Assembly (NCBI GenBank): GCA_012965515.1
Contig: DTSE01000039.1
Span: 1 to 37,529, forward strand
Origin: Candidatus Melainabacteria bacterium
GTDB lineage: Bacteria; Cyanobacteriota; Vampirovibrionia; Obscuribacterales; Obscuribacteraceae
Reading direction: 5' to 3'
Length of the DNA: 37,529 nt
The position numbers and the translations under genes were made by a program. Position 1 is the first letter of the stretch. Each line of letters starts with the position of its first letter. Below the pieces are notes generated by a model, which searched no databases, was not told the origin of the DNA, and worked only from the letters and a program-made list of their open reading frames with translations. Below are positions 17,458 to 26,758 of this stretch, piece by piece.

Positions 17458-18264
17458 TTACATGTATCCCTGGCTGCGCAATTTCTGCATTGCATAGGTG
17501 TCAGCGTTGTCTTGAGCACGACCAGCGCGCTCTGAAGTCTTTGTTGTACGAATCTCGTCTACGATAGCTTCGAGCGTCGAGGCGCACGAATCGATAGTTC
17601 CAGTGCAAGGCCAGCAGCCCAAGCTCCTGTAGCGCTGTCCGTCGGCATTGCTGAAGTAGAGCGGCATGATGTCCAGTTTTTCTCTCTCGATATATTCCCA
17701 GACATCTAGCTCAGTCCAGCTCAAAAGCGGGTGGACGCGCATATGAACATTTTCCGGCAAGTGCAGATTGTAGTGATTCCAAATTTCTGCCACTTGATCT
17801 TTATAAGTCCAGGTTCCGTCTTCAGGTCTGGGAGAGACAACGCGCTCCTTGGCTCGCGAACCCTCTTCATCGCGTCTGATGCCGAGCAAAAGACCGCCTA
17901 TATTGTTCTCTTTAATTGTGTCGAGAAGCGCTTGGGTTTTCAAAGCTCCGCAGCAAACAAGCCGCCCCTTATCCGGCCCCATACCGTCAGCCAGAGCAGC
18001 CTTGTTCTGTCCGACAATGAGGCGCAGACCATGATCTTTGACGTACTGGTCACGCCAGGTAATCATCTCGGGAATCTTGTAGCTGGTGTCTATGTGTACC
18101 AGAGGAATAGGAACATGCCCCAGGAAGGCCTTTCGCACCAGGTGCAAAAGCACGGTCGAATCTTTTCCCATCGACCAGAGAAGAGCCAGGTTCCTTACTT
18201 TTTTATAAGCCTCGCGTATTGTGAATACGCTTTCATGCTCGAGGCGTGTCAGGTAATCAGTCAT
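17458..18264 (-). CDS. cysD: Sulfate adenylyltransferase subunit 2 (CysD)
   Basis: This is the catalytic subunit of the two-component ATP sulfurylase, making APS from sulfate and ATP with the GTPase CysN. The 268-residue product has the PP-loop as SMGKDST (about 31-37), where most relatives have SGGKDS, so Met replaces the first Gly. VHIDTSYKIPEM, GIRRDEEGSRAKER and RSLGCWPCTG are family blocks. The end, ERAGRAQDNADTYAMQKLR, matches the usual CysD/NodP C-terminus. The region before the ATG shows no strong ribosome-binding site. It is the first gene of a four-gene unit and lies three bases from cysNC. A 374-base upstream spacer with a strong hairpin probably carries its promoter. No cysH, cysI or sulfotransferase is seen nearby. 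Confidence 0.94.
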   Translation of the reverse strand: MTDYLTRLEHESVFTIREAYKKVRNLALLWSMGKDSTVLLHLVRKAFLGHVPIPLVHIDTSYKIPEMITWRDQYVKDHGLRLIVGQNKAALADGMGPDKGRLVCCGALKTQALLDTIKENNIGGLLLGIRRDEEGSRAKERVVSPRPEDGTWTYKDQVAEIWNHYNLHLPENVHMRVHPLLSWTELDVWEYIEREKLDIMPLYFSNADGQRYRSLGCWPCTGTIDSCASTLEAIVDEIRTTKTSERAGRAQDNADTYAMQKLRSQGYM

Positions 18265-18638
18265 TGTTGATTAGTCTTTGCTGGGCGCCAATAATCGGGT
18301 GATAAATCTCGTCCGCGCTGAGCATAACAGGACTGAGCCCGTAGTAAAGTAGAACGATTTCAGGAATGCTTAGGAAACGAATGCCGGCGAGCATTCGTTT
18401 CGGATTTGAATGCTCCCAAAGCGGCAAAGAATTACCGCGGTTGGTGCAAGCGATCGTTCTCAAACAAATTTTTCTCCCGGCACATAAAATACTTGCGACA
18501 GTTTCCTGGAACGGTTCGCATATACATCGGAGATCCGTTACAGACCGCAAATTTAGATTCATCGTTAACATCGAATGCTATTCTTGGCGAACCTTAGTTA
18601 TACGGTTACAGGCGGTTACTGCGCTGAACAGCGTTTGG
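18265..18638. other. 374-base divergent intergenic region, no gene seen
   Basis: This region separates cysD (minus) from a YfhO-family gene (plus) and should carry both promoters. The plus-strand frame of the YfhO gene stays open back to 18366, but the translation there is Arg- and Ser-rich and unlike the family, so I treat it as non-coding. It contains a hairpin (18374-18401, listed separately) and the word GAATGC at 18364-18369, 18379-18384, 18408-18413 and 18573-18578. No SAM-type riboswitch core is visible. Confidence 0.5.
18374..18401. promoter_or_regulatory. Perfect 11-bp hairpin upstream of cysD
   Basis: GAAACGAATGC (18374-18384) and GCATTCGTTTC (18391-18401) form perfect 11-base arms around a 6-base loop CGGCGA. 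It lies 110 bases upstream of cysD. It could be an operator, a 5' leader hairpin of the cysD transcript, or a structure in the leader of the YfhO gene on the other strand. No T-run follows, so it is not a standard terminator. Confidence 0.45.
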
Positions 18639-21548
18639 ATGTCTCTTTTTCGCAACAGAAGCATCGCAGCAGTGAACTTCGCTGCCGTTATCGCCTTGCT
18701 GCTCTTCATCTTTGCATTTTTCGCGCAGCCAATAGTGACCGGGCTTCCCATATCCAAAATTTTTCTTCTGGCGAATCGGGACCTTTTGTTTAGCCAGTTT
18801 AGAGACTTGGAGCACGCAATACGATGGGATCCCTCGCTGTTCCAGCTAGCGGTGCCGAATTTTTTTACTGTTGCGGAAAGCTGGCGGCATGGAAACATTC
18901 CCTTGTGGACGCCCTATGTAGGGCTAGGAATGCCGCTTGTCGGGGATCTTCAATCTTGCATCTTTTCGCCCTGGAGAATCTTGGGCAGCCTCAGCCCGAC
19001 CATTTCGTTTTACAACTTTCAACTTATTCTGCAGATTTGTTTTTGCGCCATTGGCTGCTTTTTCCTGTCGCGTTTTCTGAAGCTTGGCGTAATCGCATCC
19101 TTGCTCGTATCTGTCCTGTATGCGCTCGGACCGCATCAACTCAGCTTCCTTGAACTGTTGAACGGACCGGCGTTTACATTGTTTCCGTGGTTGTTATTCG
19201 CTTTTGCCCGAGCTGCTGAAAAACAAACATTGATCAGATTGACAGTGGCTGCGGCGCTTACGGCACTGACAATTTTCACAGGGCACACCCTTGTTGCTTT
19301 CGGGGGCATCCTTACCGCAAGTTTTTTGTTTCTCGGCTTTAGTATCTTCGCCTACGGGCAATCTTCAGAACGTCTGAAAACCGCCGGAGTCGCGTTCCTG
19401 ACGCTTAGCGGAATTGCGCTCATCAGTTTTGTCTTTTCGTCACCGATACTGCTGCCATTTGCAGAGTTTATGCAAAATTGCGTTTGCTATAAATTCTCGA
19501 CAGAACAAGACGTCTTACCGTGGCAGACGATGCCCTATTTCCTTCTTCACCCTGCTGTCGGCGCGGCGTCTCCTTACCTGGGCGTACTGGCAGTGCCGCT
19601 TGTTGTCGCTGGATATTTCGTTCAGGACAGCGAGCGAACCAAATATGGCGTGATTCTTGCTGCAATTGCTGTTCTGTATGTTCTTATGGGCTCGCTGGGA
19701 CCAATGGCAATTATTGCTACCGCAACGCCGCTAAGGTTTGTGCCCGGTCATTACTATATCTTCGTCACGCTTTTACTGCTGTCCATACTTGCGGGATATG
19801 GCGTGGATGCGATCGCATCCGGAGCACTTCGGCAGAAGAAGGCGTTATTCGCAGTACTGGCAAGCGTTGCTGTAACACTCGCAGTTCCGCTGATCATCAA
19901 GCTTCTCAAACTGGATCTCAGTCCTGTGACTTTCGACGATCAGTTAGGAGAAGCTGAATTTCGAGTGCTCGTTTTTGTACGAGACAGCGTTCTTGCCCTT
20001 CTGTTTTGCATTCTTGCCATTTGCAGTCAATGGAAAAACTTGGCAGAAGTTCTCTCACCGAAAGTCCTGTCTGTTTGTGCAGCAATGCTTTGCTTATTGA
20101 GCGAATTGCTAGTGAGCAGTAGCTCATTGCCGATTCGGCCAAGTTTTGACTTTGTAGAAACCGAAGTTCACAAGTTTTTGCAACAGGTAAAAGGACGAGT
20201 TGCACCGATCGGCTTCGACGTCCTGGTCGCCAATGCCAACGCTGTATATGGCATTCGCAGCATGGCCATTCATAATCCGTTATTCGGTAAGAGATTCTTT
20301 TCCTTCGTGGAAGCAGCCGAAATGCATGCTGATTACTTCAACATCATGTTGAACAAGTACAGCGTTTCGAAATTGACGGACTTATGCAATCTCACATATA
20401 TCCTGTCAGTTTCTCCGACTATCTCCGCGGATGAAAAACTGCAGGAAGAAACCACTGTAGAAAACACCAAAGAAGTGCTATTCACTAACGGCGCCGAAGA
20501 CGTCATCCTCAAACGCTCTAAAGTTGCATATAGCGAAGAAAAGCAGGAGGTGCTGGGATCGCTCGAATGGCAATTGCCAGCGGCACGAAATGAAGAAGAT
20601 GCAAAAAAGATTCGCGCTCGCTTTTCCTATGTGGCAGTGATAACGGACAAAAGCGGCAATTCTAAATGGTTCGGTCCTCAGACTCCATGCGTAGCTACGC
20701 TCGGCAAGAAAAAACTCAAATCAATATTCAATTTCGAATCACTCGTTCCTTGTGAACTCAAGCCCGGCTCTGAGTTCTCTTCCGGTCTGCGGGTTTTCGA
20801 CAATGAAAAAGTTCAATTCTTACAATTGAGCAACACGCCAAACAAACTGGACACGCCACACCATCTTGGTTCTTGGGTTGTCTCCGAAAGGAAAAATACA
20901 AATTCAGGTCGCTTCTCTCTGGAAAAGGAGAGCGGTCCGCATCGAGTTCGCATTTACAAGAATAAGACCGCCTTACCTCAAGCTTACTTCGTATCTAGAA
21001 TCGAAACAGCAAAAGATGCTCAAAGTGTAATGGACAAGCTGCGCGCCCCGGAATTTGTTCCCCGCCAATCAGCCATTGTAGAAATTGACCCAGCAACCGG
21101 CCGACAGGAAGACACAGATTTTTGCCATTGGTTCGAGGCGAAGGAAACGCTGCCCGAAGGAGATCGAAAAATACTTTCCGAGCTGCTTCGACCGAACACT
21201 TTACCGACCCAGGCAAACGACCCTGAGCCTCTGGTCTTGCGTCCTTCGCCAAACGAAGTGAGCGTAAAGACGAAAACCAGTTCGAGCGCCTTTCTCGTAC
21301 TCACTGATCAGTTTTATCCTGGCTGGCATGCCTATATTGACGGCAAAGAAACTCCAATCTATTGCACGAACTACTTGATGCGCGGAGTTTTCTTACCTGC
21401 CGGCGATCATCAAATAGAGTTCAAATTCCGCCCCCGCAGCTTCTGGTTGGGCGTAAACAGTGTCTTTGTTTTGCTTGCGATTTTGTCTCTTGCGCACTTT
21501 GTGGCGCGCCAAAAGCGAAAGTCCAAAGGTGCGGAAACGCCGGGTTAA
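18639..21548 (+). CDS. YfhO-family membrane protein (copy 1 of 3)
   Basis: I place the start at the ATG at 18639 (969 residues), just before the first membrane helix; the frame is open further upstream but is unlike protein. Members of the YfhO family are polytopic GT-C-like enzymes, and Gram-positive YfhO has been linked to glycosylation of teichoic acids. Here the first outer loop carries NIPLWTPYVGLGMPLVGDLQ (in part residues 88-105), a family hallmark. About twelve hydrophobic segments run to about residue 520, followed by a soluble domain. Near the C-terminus comes LTDQFYPGWHAYIDGKE, then a conserved stretch ending FKFRP, and a final helix. The same blocks appear in the two other YfhO genes in the window. 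The likely role is transfer of a polyprenyl-phosphate sugar to an extracytoplasmic acceptor. No strong ribosome-binding site is seen. Confidence 0.82.
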   Translation: MSLFRNRSIAAVNFAAVIALLLFIFAFFAQPIVTGLPISKIFLLANRDLLFSQFRDLEHAIRWDPSLFQLAVPNFFTVAESWRHGNIPLWTPYVGLGMPLVGDLQSCIFSPWRILGSLSPTISFYNFQLILQICFCAIGCFFLSRFLKLGVIASLLVSVLYALGPHQLSFLELLNGPAFTLFPWLLFAFARAAEKQTLIRLTVAAALTALTIFTGHTLVAFGGILTASFLFLGFSIFAYGQSSERLKTAGVAFLTLSGIALISFVFSSPILLPFAEFMQNCVCYKFSTEQDVLPWQTMPYFLLHPAVGAASPYLGVLAVPLVVAGYFVQDSERTKYGVILAAIAVLYVLMGSLGPMAIIATATPLRFVPGHYYIFVTLLLLSILAGYGVDAIASGALRQKKALFAVLASVAVTLAVPLIIKLLKLDLSPVTFDDQLGEAEFRVLVFVRDSVLALLFCILAICSQWKNLAEVLSPKVLSVCAAMLCLLSELLVSSSSLPIRPSFDFVETEVHKFLQQVKGRVAPIGFDVLVANANAVYGIRSMAIHNPLFGKRFFSFVEAAEMHADYFNIMLNKYSVSKLTDLCNLTYILSVSPTISADEKLQEETTVENTKEVLFTNGAEDVILKRSKVAYSEEKQEVLGSLEWQLPAARNEEDAKKIRARFSYVAVITDKSGNSKWFGPQTPCVATLGKKKLKSIFNFESLVPCELKPGSEFSSGLRVFDNEKVQFLQLSNTPNKLDTPHHLGSWVVSERKNTNSGRFSLEKESGPHRVRIYKNKTALPQAYFVSRIETAKDAQSVMDKLRAPEFVPRQSAIVEIDPATGRQEDTDFCHWFEAKETLPEGDRKILSELLRPNTLPTQANDPEPLVLRPSPNEVSVKTKTSSSAFLVLTDQFYPGWHAYIDGKETPIYCTNYLMRGVFLPAGDHQIEFKFRPRSFWLGVNSVFVLLAILSLAHFVARQKRKSKGAETPG

Positions 21549-21634
21549 TCAGGTGGATCGAAAGATGCCGACTGTATGTTAAGCCCGCTGGACAATCCAG
21601 TCACGCAGGTTTTTGGCGGCAGCCGAAAGAACGT

Positions 21635-22243
21635 TTACTCTGCTTTCTTTTCTTCAGCAGGAGCAGTCTTGCCGGCGGCAGCAGTCTTGTCGCCAGCAGC
21701 ATCCTTTTTCATGATGTTGCGGACAGTCAAAAGCTTCACTGCAGTAGCGGCTTTATTTGCGTAAATAATCTCTGCTTTCAGATTGTCGCCGTAGAAGTGG
21801 TATTCAACAGGAGATTCTTTCTTTCCTGCCGTAACTTCTGAATTGTCGACCTTGGTTTCTTCAGGTGCACTGGGCGGGAGAATCGATTTCAGCTTAGCTA
21901 GCGCATTCTCTTTCGAAACCGGCTCACTGTTGTAGATGATTCTCAACTGCCATGGTTGTCCGTTCGAATACGAAAGGCAGTACTGGCCGTTGTCTTTGTC
22001 ATACGCGCGGCTGAGGTACTGAGTTGTTTCACCTTGGGCGCCATTGGCATCGGCGACAAACGTCAGACTCGCAGACTTGATTGCCTCTTCCGGAACACCA
22101 AGTTTGATGGCTTCCAGATTGATTACACCCTTATATCCACTTGTTACGATGCCAGTATCCTTGGTGGCGCAGCCGTTCAAGGAACTAACCAGTGCGGCGA
22201 TACAAATAATCTGAAAGCTTGTTTTGATGCTAGAAAAGTTCAT
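21635..22243 (-). CDS. Putative lipoprotein, paralogue of the gene at 6762-7367
   Basis: This 202-residue product has a signal peptide ending in the lipobox SLNGC, so it should be lipid-anchored in the envelope. The ATG is preceded by a good ribosome-binding site AGGAG (minus strand, 22252-22256). The mature part repeats the blocks of the first lipoprotein: YKGVINLEAIKLGVPEE, SASLTFVADANG, QYLSRAYDKDNGQY and EPVSKENALAKL. A second region, YHFYGDNLKAEIIYANK, corresponds to RLHGNFLKSELIYSEND there. The C-terminus is Ala-, Lys- and Glu-rich and probably disordered. I do not recognise a characterised family. It sits between two YfhO genes, convergent with one and divergent from the other, which suggests an envelope glycan role by association only. 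Confidence 0.82.
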   Translation of the reverse strand: MNFSSIKTSFQIICIAALVSSLNGCATKDTGIVTSGYKGVINLEAIKLGVPEEAIKSASLTFVADANGAQGETTQYLSRAYDKDNGQYCLSYSNGQPWQLRIIYNSEPVSKENALAKLKSILPPSAPEETKVDNSEVTAGKKESPVEYHFYGDNLKAEIIYANKAATAVKLLTVRNIMKKDAAGDKTAAAGKTAPAEEKKAE

Positions 22244-22250
22244 CTAGATG

Positions 22251-22256
22251 TCTCCT
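22251..22256 (-). promoter_or_regulatory. Strong ribosome-binding site of the second lipoprotein
   Basis: AGGAGA on the minus strand lies seven bases before the ATG at 22243 and fixes that start. It is the clearest Shine-Dalgarno site in the window and contrasts with the weak sites of most neighbouring genes. Confidence 0.75.
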
Positions 22257-22492
22257 GATTCATCACAGAACTTAGAGTTTAGCGCATGAATACTGCCGAC
22301 TGCGCCAGATTCGGCGCTTATGAAGGCAGGTGTAATTGAATTTAGTTTTACTTCTTACATCACCAAATACGGTTATCACAGCCTAGGCAAGGATTGAATG
22401 GAACGCCCGGCTTGCCAAGAGAACCGAAAGGGGTAACAAACTGTAGAATCAACCGGCGGTTGTAATCTCTGCAAAAGGCTTAAGTTACTAAA

Positions 22493-25207
22493 TTGGAAAC
22501 CCGACGCCAGAAGACCGTCGACACGGCGGCAATCATCATAATTGCGGCGTTCATACTCTTTGGCTGTTTCGGGCGCACGGTCATTACCGGCAAAGAGATA
22601 TCAAAGCTTCCGATTCTGGCGTCTGAAGATTATTTCTTCAACAATACTCTGCGCTTCACCGTGTATCGTCCGCGCTTCGATCCATCGCTTTACCAATTTC
22701 ACATCCCATTCCAACTTTACGCACAGAAGGAAATGTCGAAGTTCCGACTGCCATTATGGAATCCCTGCTTCGGATGCGGATTTCCGACACTAGGAGAACT
22801 TCAATATTGCACGTTTTCTCCATTTAGAGGAATCTTTCAGGCCGCGAATCCTTATCTCTACAATCTCGGCATCGCGATCAAAGCTCTGATTGCGGCTCTC
22901 TCAATGTTCGCACTCTGTCGACTTTTTGCCTTTTCGACCGGAGCCTCTGCTTTTGGTGCAATCGCATATAGCCTCAGCCCCTTTATTTTGCGCGAACTCG
23001 AACTTCCCAATGAAGTGCAAATGTTCCCTCTTACAGCAGCAGCATTCATTTATTTGGGCAACAGCAAAAACTTCTTCAAACCTGCACTTCTGGGAGTCTG
23101 TACAGCAATAGCGCTCGCCTCGATGCATCCGGAATTCTTCTTTCTGACAATACTGAATTCACTTCTTGTTATGCTCGTTGCTCGCCGTTTCTCACCAGGC
23201 GATGCTCCGGCAGTGCTCGGGAAAAACATATTGATTGCCGGATTGATCGGAGTCGGCTTGAGCGCTCCCTTGCTCTTGCCTTTCGCCGAACTTGTTTCAA
23301 ACGCTGATTCATATAAATTCCACGAATTCTTCGTTCAAAAAAACTTTGTGCAAACACTCGTAGTTGGGCTCATTTCGCCGATTAACAAAGGCGGAAGTGC
23401 TTTTCTGGGGGTGCTGACGATTTGGGCGGCGACCTTTGCGCTCATCTGCGGCAAAGGAAAAAATCTTGCCCTGGCTGGCCTGGTATTTGCCCTCGGCATC
23501 TGGTGTTGCCTGCCGGAACCTCTGGAACAGATCCGGCTTTTCACATATATCCCGCCTCGATATCTCCACGCACCTCTGCTTATGTCTTTGGCTTTGCTAG
23601 CCGCACACGGAGTCGATCTGCTGGCGGAAGTCATACAAAAGCGCGATCGAAAAGCACTAATTTTCTTGGCGGCTATTTCAATAATTCTTGCGATTACACC
23701 TTTCCTCGTTCTTAGCTCACATGTTGTTCTAAAAGGCTATGACGGGACTTTACCGGTACCGGAATTATTGAAGGCAGAAGCGATTAAGGGTGCCATTTCA
23801 ATCGCCGTTGCATTTGTTGTTATGGTCACGGCCTTTCTTTTAAAACTGCCCAAAACGGCTGTAGCGCTTTTGCCGATCTTTCTTCTAGTCATAAACCTTT
23901 TCAGTTTGAGCGACTCGTCTCGAGTGGCGCTGTCTCCGACCTTTGCGTTCAACTACAGAAAAACTGGAGCGATCGAAGAAATAGTTAGGAGCGATGAGCG
24001 AATGACCGCCCACAGCGAATTCTTCTTCCATCCAAATATTTCGTTATCATACGGAATGCGAGACTTCCGCGTTCAAGGACCGTTGATTCCCCGATGGGTG
24101 GCAGCAATCAATAGGCTGAGCTGGAGAAGAGCCGGCGACGAGAAAGGCTCGAGGATGGCCAATAAAGGCTTTTACGTCTCTACTATTTATGACGCGGCTA
24201 GCGTTAAGTACATCATGTCTCTCTGGCCTATTGCTTCGCTTGCCGATAAACCGCTGGGGTACAAACCGTTTGCTTGCCTTGATGGCGCGCCTCACAACCT
24301 GATTGACGGCGCAGTTCTAAAGAAAGGGGAATATTGTCTTTCTACAAATGGAGAAATATTCTGCAAATTCGATTGGGAGCTGGAGCCTCAAAAGACTGTG
24401 TCTTTAGCGGCTGAAATAGACATCCTTGATCAAGATGGAAAAGTACTCGCACGAGGCTCCAGATCTCAATTGACCAAAGTGGGCGGCACAAAGTCCAATC
24501 ATTGCATATCGATTTTGATACCTGATTTCAAAAAACGCCATGGTCCTGTATACCTGGTTCTCAACCTGTACAGCGGTATTTTGGAGAGCGTGTTGCCGTT
24601 GAAGACGACTTTACCGATGAGAGCAAATGGTGTTGAACTACTAAAAATCACGCCCGAACAAACAGACTTAGCCGATCTCAGACAAGCGCGCTTACGCTTC
24701 GTCAAAGAAGACAATGAACACATTTTGCTTTACGAAAACACAACCGCATTGCCGCAAGCATATTTGACGACCAGCATAACCGGCGCAGACTCGCTCGATG
24801 TCGCAATTGAAAAAGTGGGCAAACCAGAATTCGACGCTCGGAGTGAAACCGTAATCGAAGCGCCGTCCAGCGTTTTGCAACTGCCAAATAGAGGACTAGA
24901 CATAGTGCCCGCGACTGTCGAGCGCTTGAACTCACAATCCGTGTCAATCAAATCGAATTCCAATCACGATGGATTTTTGATTTTCACCGACACTTTCTAC
25001 GGTGGCTGGCACGCTTTCCTCGACGGAAAAGAGGTGCCGATTTACAGAGCCAATGTAAGTTTTCGTGCAATCAAAGTGCCATCAGGACAACACCAGATCC
25101 GCTTCGATTACAGGCCCTACAACTTTTACATCGGCATCGCAATAGCAACCACAACGCTATTGCTTGCAGCGTTTATCGCCGGTTTGAAATTGCGCAATGG
25201 CAATTAG
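22493..25207 (+). CDS. YfhO-family membrane protein (copy 2 of 3)
   Basis: This 904-residue polytopic protein carries the YfhO hallmarks. The first helix (about 11-29) is followed by LPLWNPCFGCGFPTLGELQ (87-105, in part) in the first outer loop. About eleven hydrophobic segments extend to about residue 480. A soluble region ends in FTDTFYGGWHAFLDGKEVPI, then HQIRFDYRP and a last helix. The start is probably the TTG at 22493, because no ATG occurs in frame before residue 81 and the first helix begins only ten residues later. AAAGG occurs upstream but rather far away. The role is inferred as in the family: extracytoplasmic glycosyl transfer from a lipid-phosphate sugar. It ends tail to tail with the GT4 gene, and the two stop codons overlap within TTAG (25204-25207), leaving no space for a terminator. 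Confidence 0.82.
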   Translation: METRRQKTVDTAAIIIIAAFILFGCFGRTVITGKEISKLPILASEDYFFNNTLRFTVYRPRFDPSLYQFHIPFQLYAQKEMSKFRLPLWNPCFGCGFPTLGELQYCTFSPFRGIFQAANPYLYNLGIAIKALIAALSMFALCRLFAFSTGASAFGAIAYSLSPFILRELELPNEVQMFPLTAAAFIYLGNSKNFFKPALLGVCTAIALASMHPEFFFLTILNSLLVMLVARRFSPGDAPAVLGKNILIAGLIGVGLSAPLLLPFAELVSNADSYKFHEFFVQKNFVQTLVVGLISPINKGGSAFLGVLTIWAATFALICGKGKNLALAGLVFALGIWCCLPEPLEQIRLFTYIPPRYLHAPLLMSLALLAAHGVDLLAEVIQKRDRKALIFLAAISIILAITPFLVLSSHVVLKGYDGTLPVPELLKAEAIKGAISIAVAFVVMVTAFLLKLPKTAVALLPIFLLVINLFSLSDSSRVALSPTFAFNYRKTGAIEEIVRSDERMTAHSEFFFHPNISLSYGMRDFRVQGPLIPRWVAAINRLSWRRAGDEKGSRMANKGFYVSTIYDAASVKYIMSLWPIASLADKPLGYKPFACLDGAPHNLIDGAVLKKGEYCLSTNGEIFCKFDWELEPQKTVSLAAEIDILDQDGKVLARGSRSQLTKVGGTKSNHCISILIPDFKKRHGPVYLVLNLYSGILESVLPLKTTLPMRANGVELLKITPEQTDLADLRQARLRFVKEDNEHILLYENTTALPQAYLTTSITGADSLDVAIEKVGKPEFDARSETVIEAPSSVLQLPNRGLDIVPATVERLNSQSVSIKSNSNHDGFLIFTDTFYGGWHAFLDGKEVPIYRANVSFRAIKVPSGQHQIRFDYRPYNFYIGIAIATTTLLLAAFIAGLKLRNGN

Positions 25208-26748
25208 ACAACTGCTTTTGTAGGCTCATTTGCGGGCTTTCTGGAACGACCAAGCAGCAGCCTTGCGCGTTCACGCTCTTTCACGTTCAAGTCGAGACGG
25301 CGGACAAAATTACTTGAGCCAAGTCCCAAAGTTTTCAAAAACGAAAGGCTGATTCTAGCGATAGCAAGCCGCGGACGTCCGGCTGCCATTTTGAAAGTAT
25401 CGCTCCAAAATTTTCGAAATGACTTCTCTAGAATCAAATCCCGAATCATCGTGTCATGCTGATACAGCAATTCGTCAGCATCAAACAAAACATTTTCGCG
25501 CAACCCAGAATAAGGACTGTTTTGAACTTCTGAAAAACGACTTGCTGCCTTTTTGTAAAGCTCCACTGTTTTTCGCGCGATCTCAACGCGATCGAAAACT
25601 TCCAGCACTCTCTTTCGAGCGTTGGAGGCCAGTCGATGGCGTTCGGTCTCATCGGTCAAAAGCTTGATCATTCCTGAAGCAAGCGCACCGGCATCTTTTA
25701 CAGGCACGATCAGACCGGACTCGCCATGGACAATGTATTCTTTCGTGCCACCGCCATCAGTACCAATTACCGCACGGCCACAAGACATTGCTTCCAGGCA
25801 TGTATACGGCGAGTTGTCGTACAAAGAAGGCACGACGCAAACATCTGCAGCACGATAATGTTTAGGGAGATCAGCAAGCGGTATGCGATTGATGAAAGTG
25901 ACTGAATCTGCACAACCTGTCCTGGCCAGCCGCTCCTTAATCTCCGTGAGCACTGATTTCTGTCCTGTTGCGGTTTCCGTATCGTCGCCGATAATGACAA
26001 AACGAACATCAGGCACGGAGGCAAACACCTCTGGTATTGCATCGATCAGATAGTGAATGCCTTTACGCGCTTCCAATCGTCCAACAAAGAGTATTGTTCG
26101 TCCCGGCTTGCCAATCGGCGCATGTTCCCCTTCCGGACTGAACTCTGCGGCATCAATAGGGTTGTAGACAATATCGATATCGTCTACACGTATGCCAAGG
26201 TCGCCGGCGACGTATTGAGCCAAATCCAAGCTAGGAGAGGTGACCACATCCGCCGAAAGCATGGCGATTCGCTCTACCGCAGCTACATATTGGTGGTCGA
26301 ATGTGTCAGTGACATTGTGCAGTTTTTCTGCAATGAATTTCGAATGTGGCGTATAAAGCCTGACGGTGAGCGGAGTGCATTTTGTAATCGCGGGAAAGAA
26401 ACCCTCGGCGAGCAGTTCCGGCGTGTCGACGGCATCAAATGGTTCGAGGCTGTTCAATTCGTCGAATTTGGCAAACAGCGCAGAACTGGTCCGCATCACG
26501 TAGCGGCTATAAGGCATGCAAAATGCTGTCCAGCCCAAATTTGCACCAATGGACAGAGGTACCACTCGATGCACCGGTATGCCCAGGTCGTCTTGAACCT
26601 CCGCGTCCTTACCCTCCTTGGCGAGCGCCACAACGACAACGTCGTTGCCCAGCGCTTTCAAACCATGAGCAAGATGGCGCGTAAACGTAGCAATACCACC
26701 GAATCCGGTATCGGGAGGATATTCACGAGAGATCAAACAGATGCGCAC
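25204..26748 (-). CDS. Family 4 glycosyltransferase (full length) with extended C-terminal tail
   Basis: This 514-residue GT-B enzyme transfers a sugar from a nucleotide donor, at the cytoplasmic face of the membrane. Domain 1 opens with MRICLISREYPPDTGFGGIA, where GG at 17-18 is the usual acceptor-side loop. Domain 2 shows FVGRLEARKG (221-230), the phosphate-binding GRL-x-x-x-KG motif, and DNSPYTCLEAMSCGRAVIG, in which Glu319 is the second Glu of E-x7-E and Asp311 stands at the first. After about residue 400 come roughly 110 extra residues with basic and amphipathic helices, including HDTMIRDLILEKSFRKFW. That tail is distantly like those of the GTs at 1-590 and 7381-8217. It follows the SxtJ/DUF5989-like gene by ten bases, so the two should be co-transcribed. 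Confidence 0.93.
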   Translation of the reverse strand: MRICLISREYPPDTGFGGIATFTRHLAHGLKALGNDVVVVALAKEGKDAEVQDDLGIPVHRVVPLSIGANLGWTAFCMPYSRYVMRTSSALFAKFDELNSLEPFDAVDTPELLAEGFFPAITKCTPLTVRLYTPHSKFIAEKLHNVTDTFDHQYVAAVERIAMLSADVVTSPSLDLAQYVAGDLGIRVDDIDIVYNPIDAAEFSPEGEHAPIGKPGRTILFVGRLEARKGIHYLIDAIPEVFASVPDVRFVIIGDDTETATGQKSVLTEIKERLARTGCADSVTFINRIPLADLPKHYRAADVCVVPSLYDNSPYTCLEAMSCGRAVIGTDGGGTKEYIVHGESGLIVPVKDAGALASGMIKLLTDETERHRLASNARKRVLEVFDRVEIARKTVELYKKAASRFSEVQNSPYSGLRENVLFDADELLYQHDTMIRDLILEKSFRKFWSDTFKMAAGRPRLAIARISLSFLKTLGLGSSNFVRRLDLNVKERERARLLLGRSRKPANEPTKAVV

Positions 26749-26758
26749 GAAATAATTG

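Noticed and set aside
17731..18270. 179-codon plus-strand frame opposite cysD
   Set aside because: Antisense to a highly conserved enzyme gene, with no recognisable domain of its own.
18366..18638. 91-codon N-terminal extension of the first YfhO gene
   Set aside because: The frame is open, but the translation is unlike the family, contains the hairpin at 18374-18401, and family members begin just before the first helix. The ATG at 18639 fits better.
18265..18638. SAM-type riboswitch upstream of the sulfate-activation genes
   Set aside because: I looked for the conserved core and paired elements of SAM riboswitches on the minus strand and did not see them; only a simple hairpin is present.
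19807..19818. ATGCGATCGCAT, containing the cyanobacterial HIP1 octamer GCGATCGC
   Set aside because: I noticed a single copy, inside a coding region. HIP1-rich genomes would show many in 37 kb, so it is not evidence of cyanobacterial origin.
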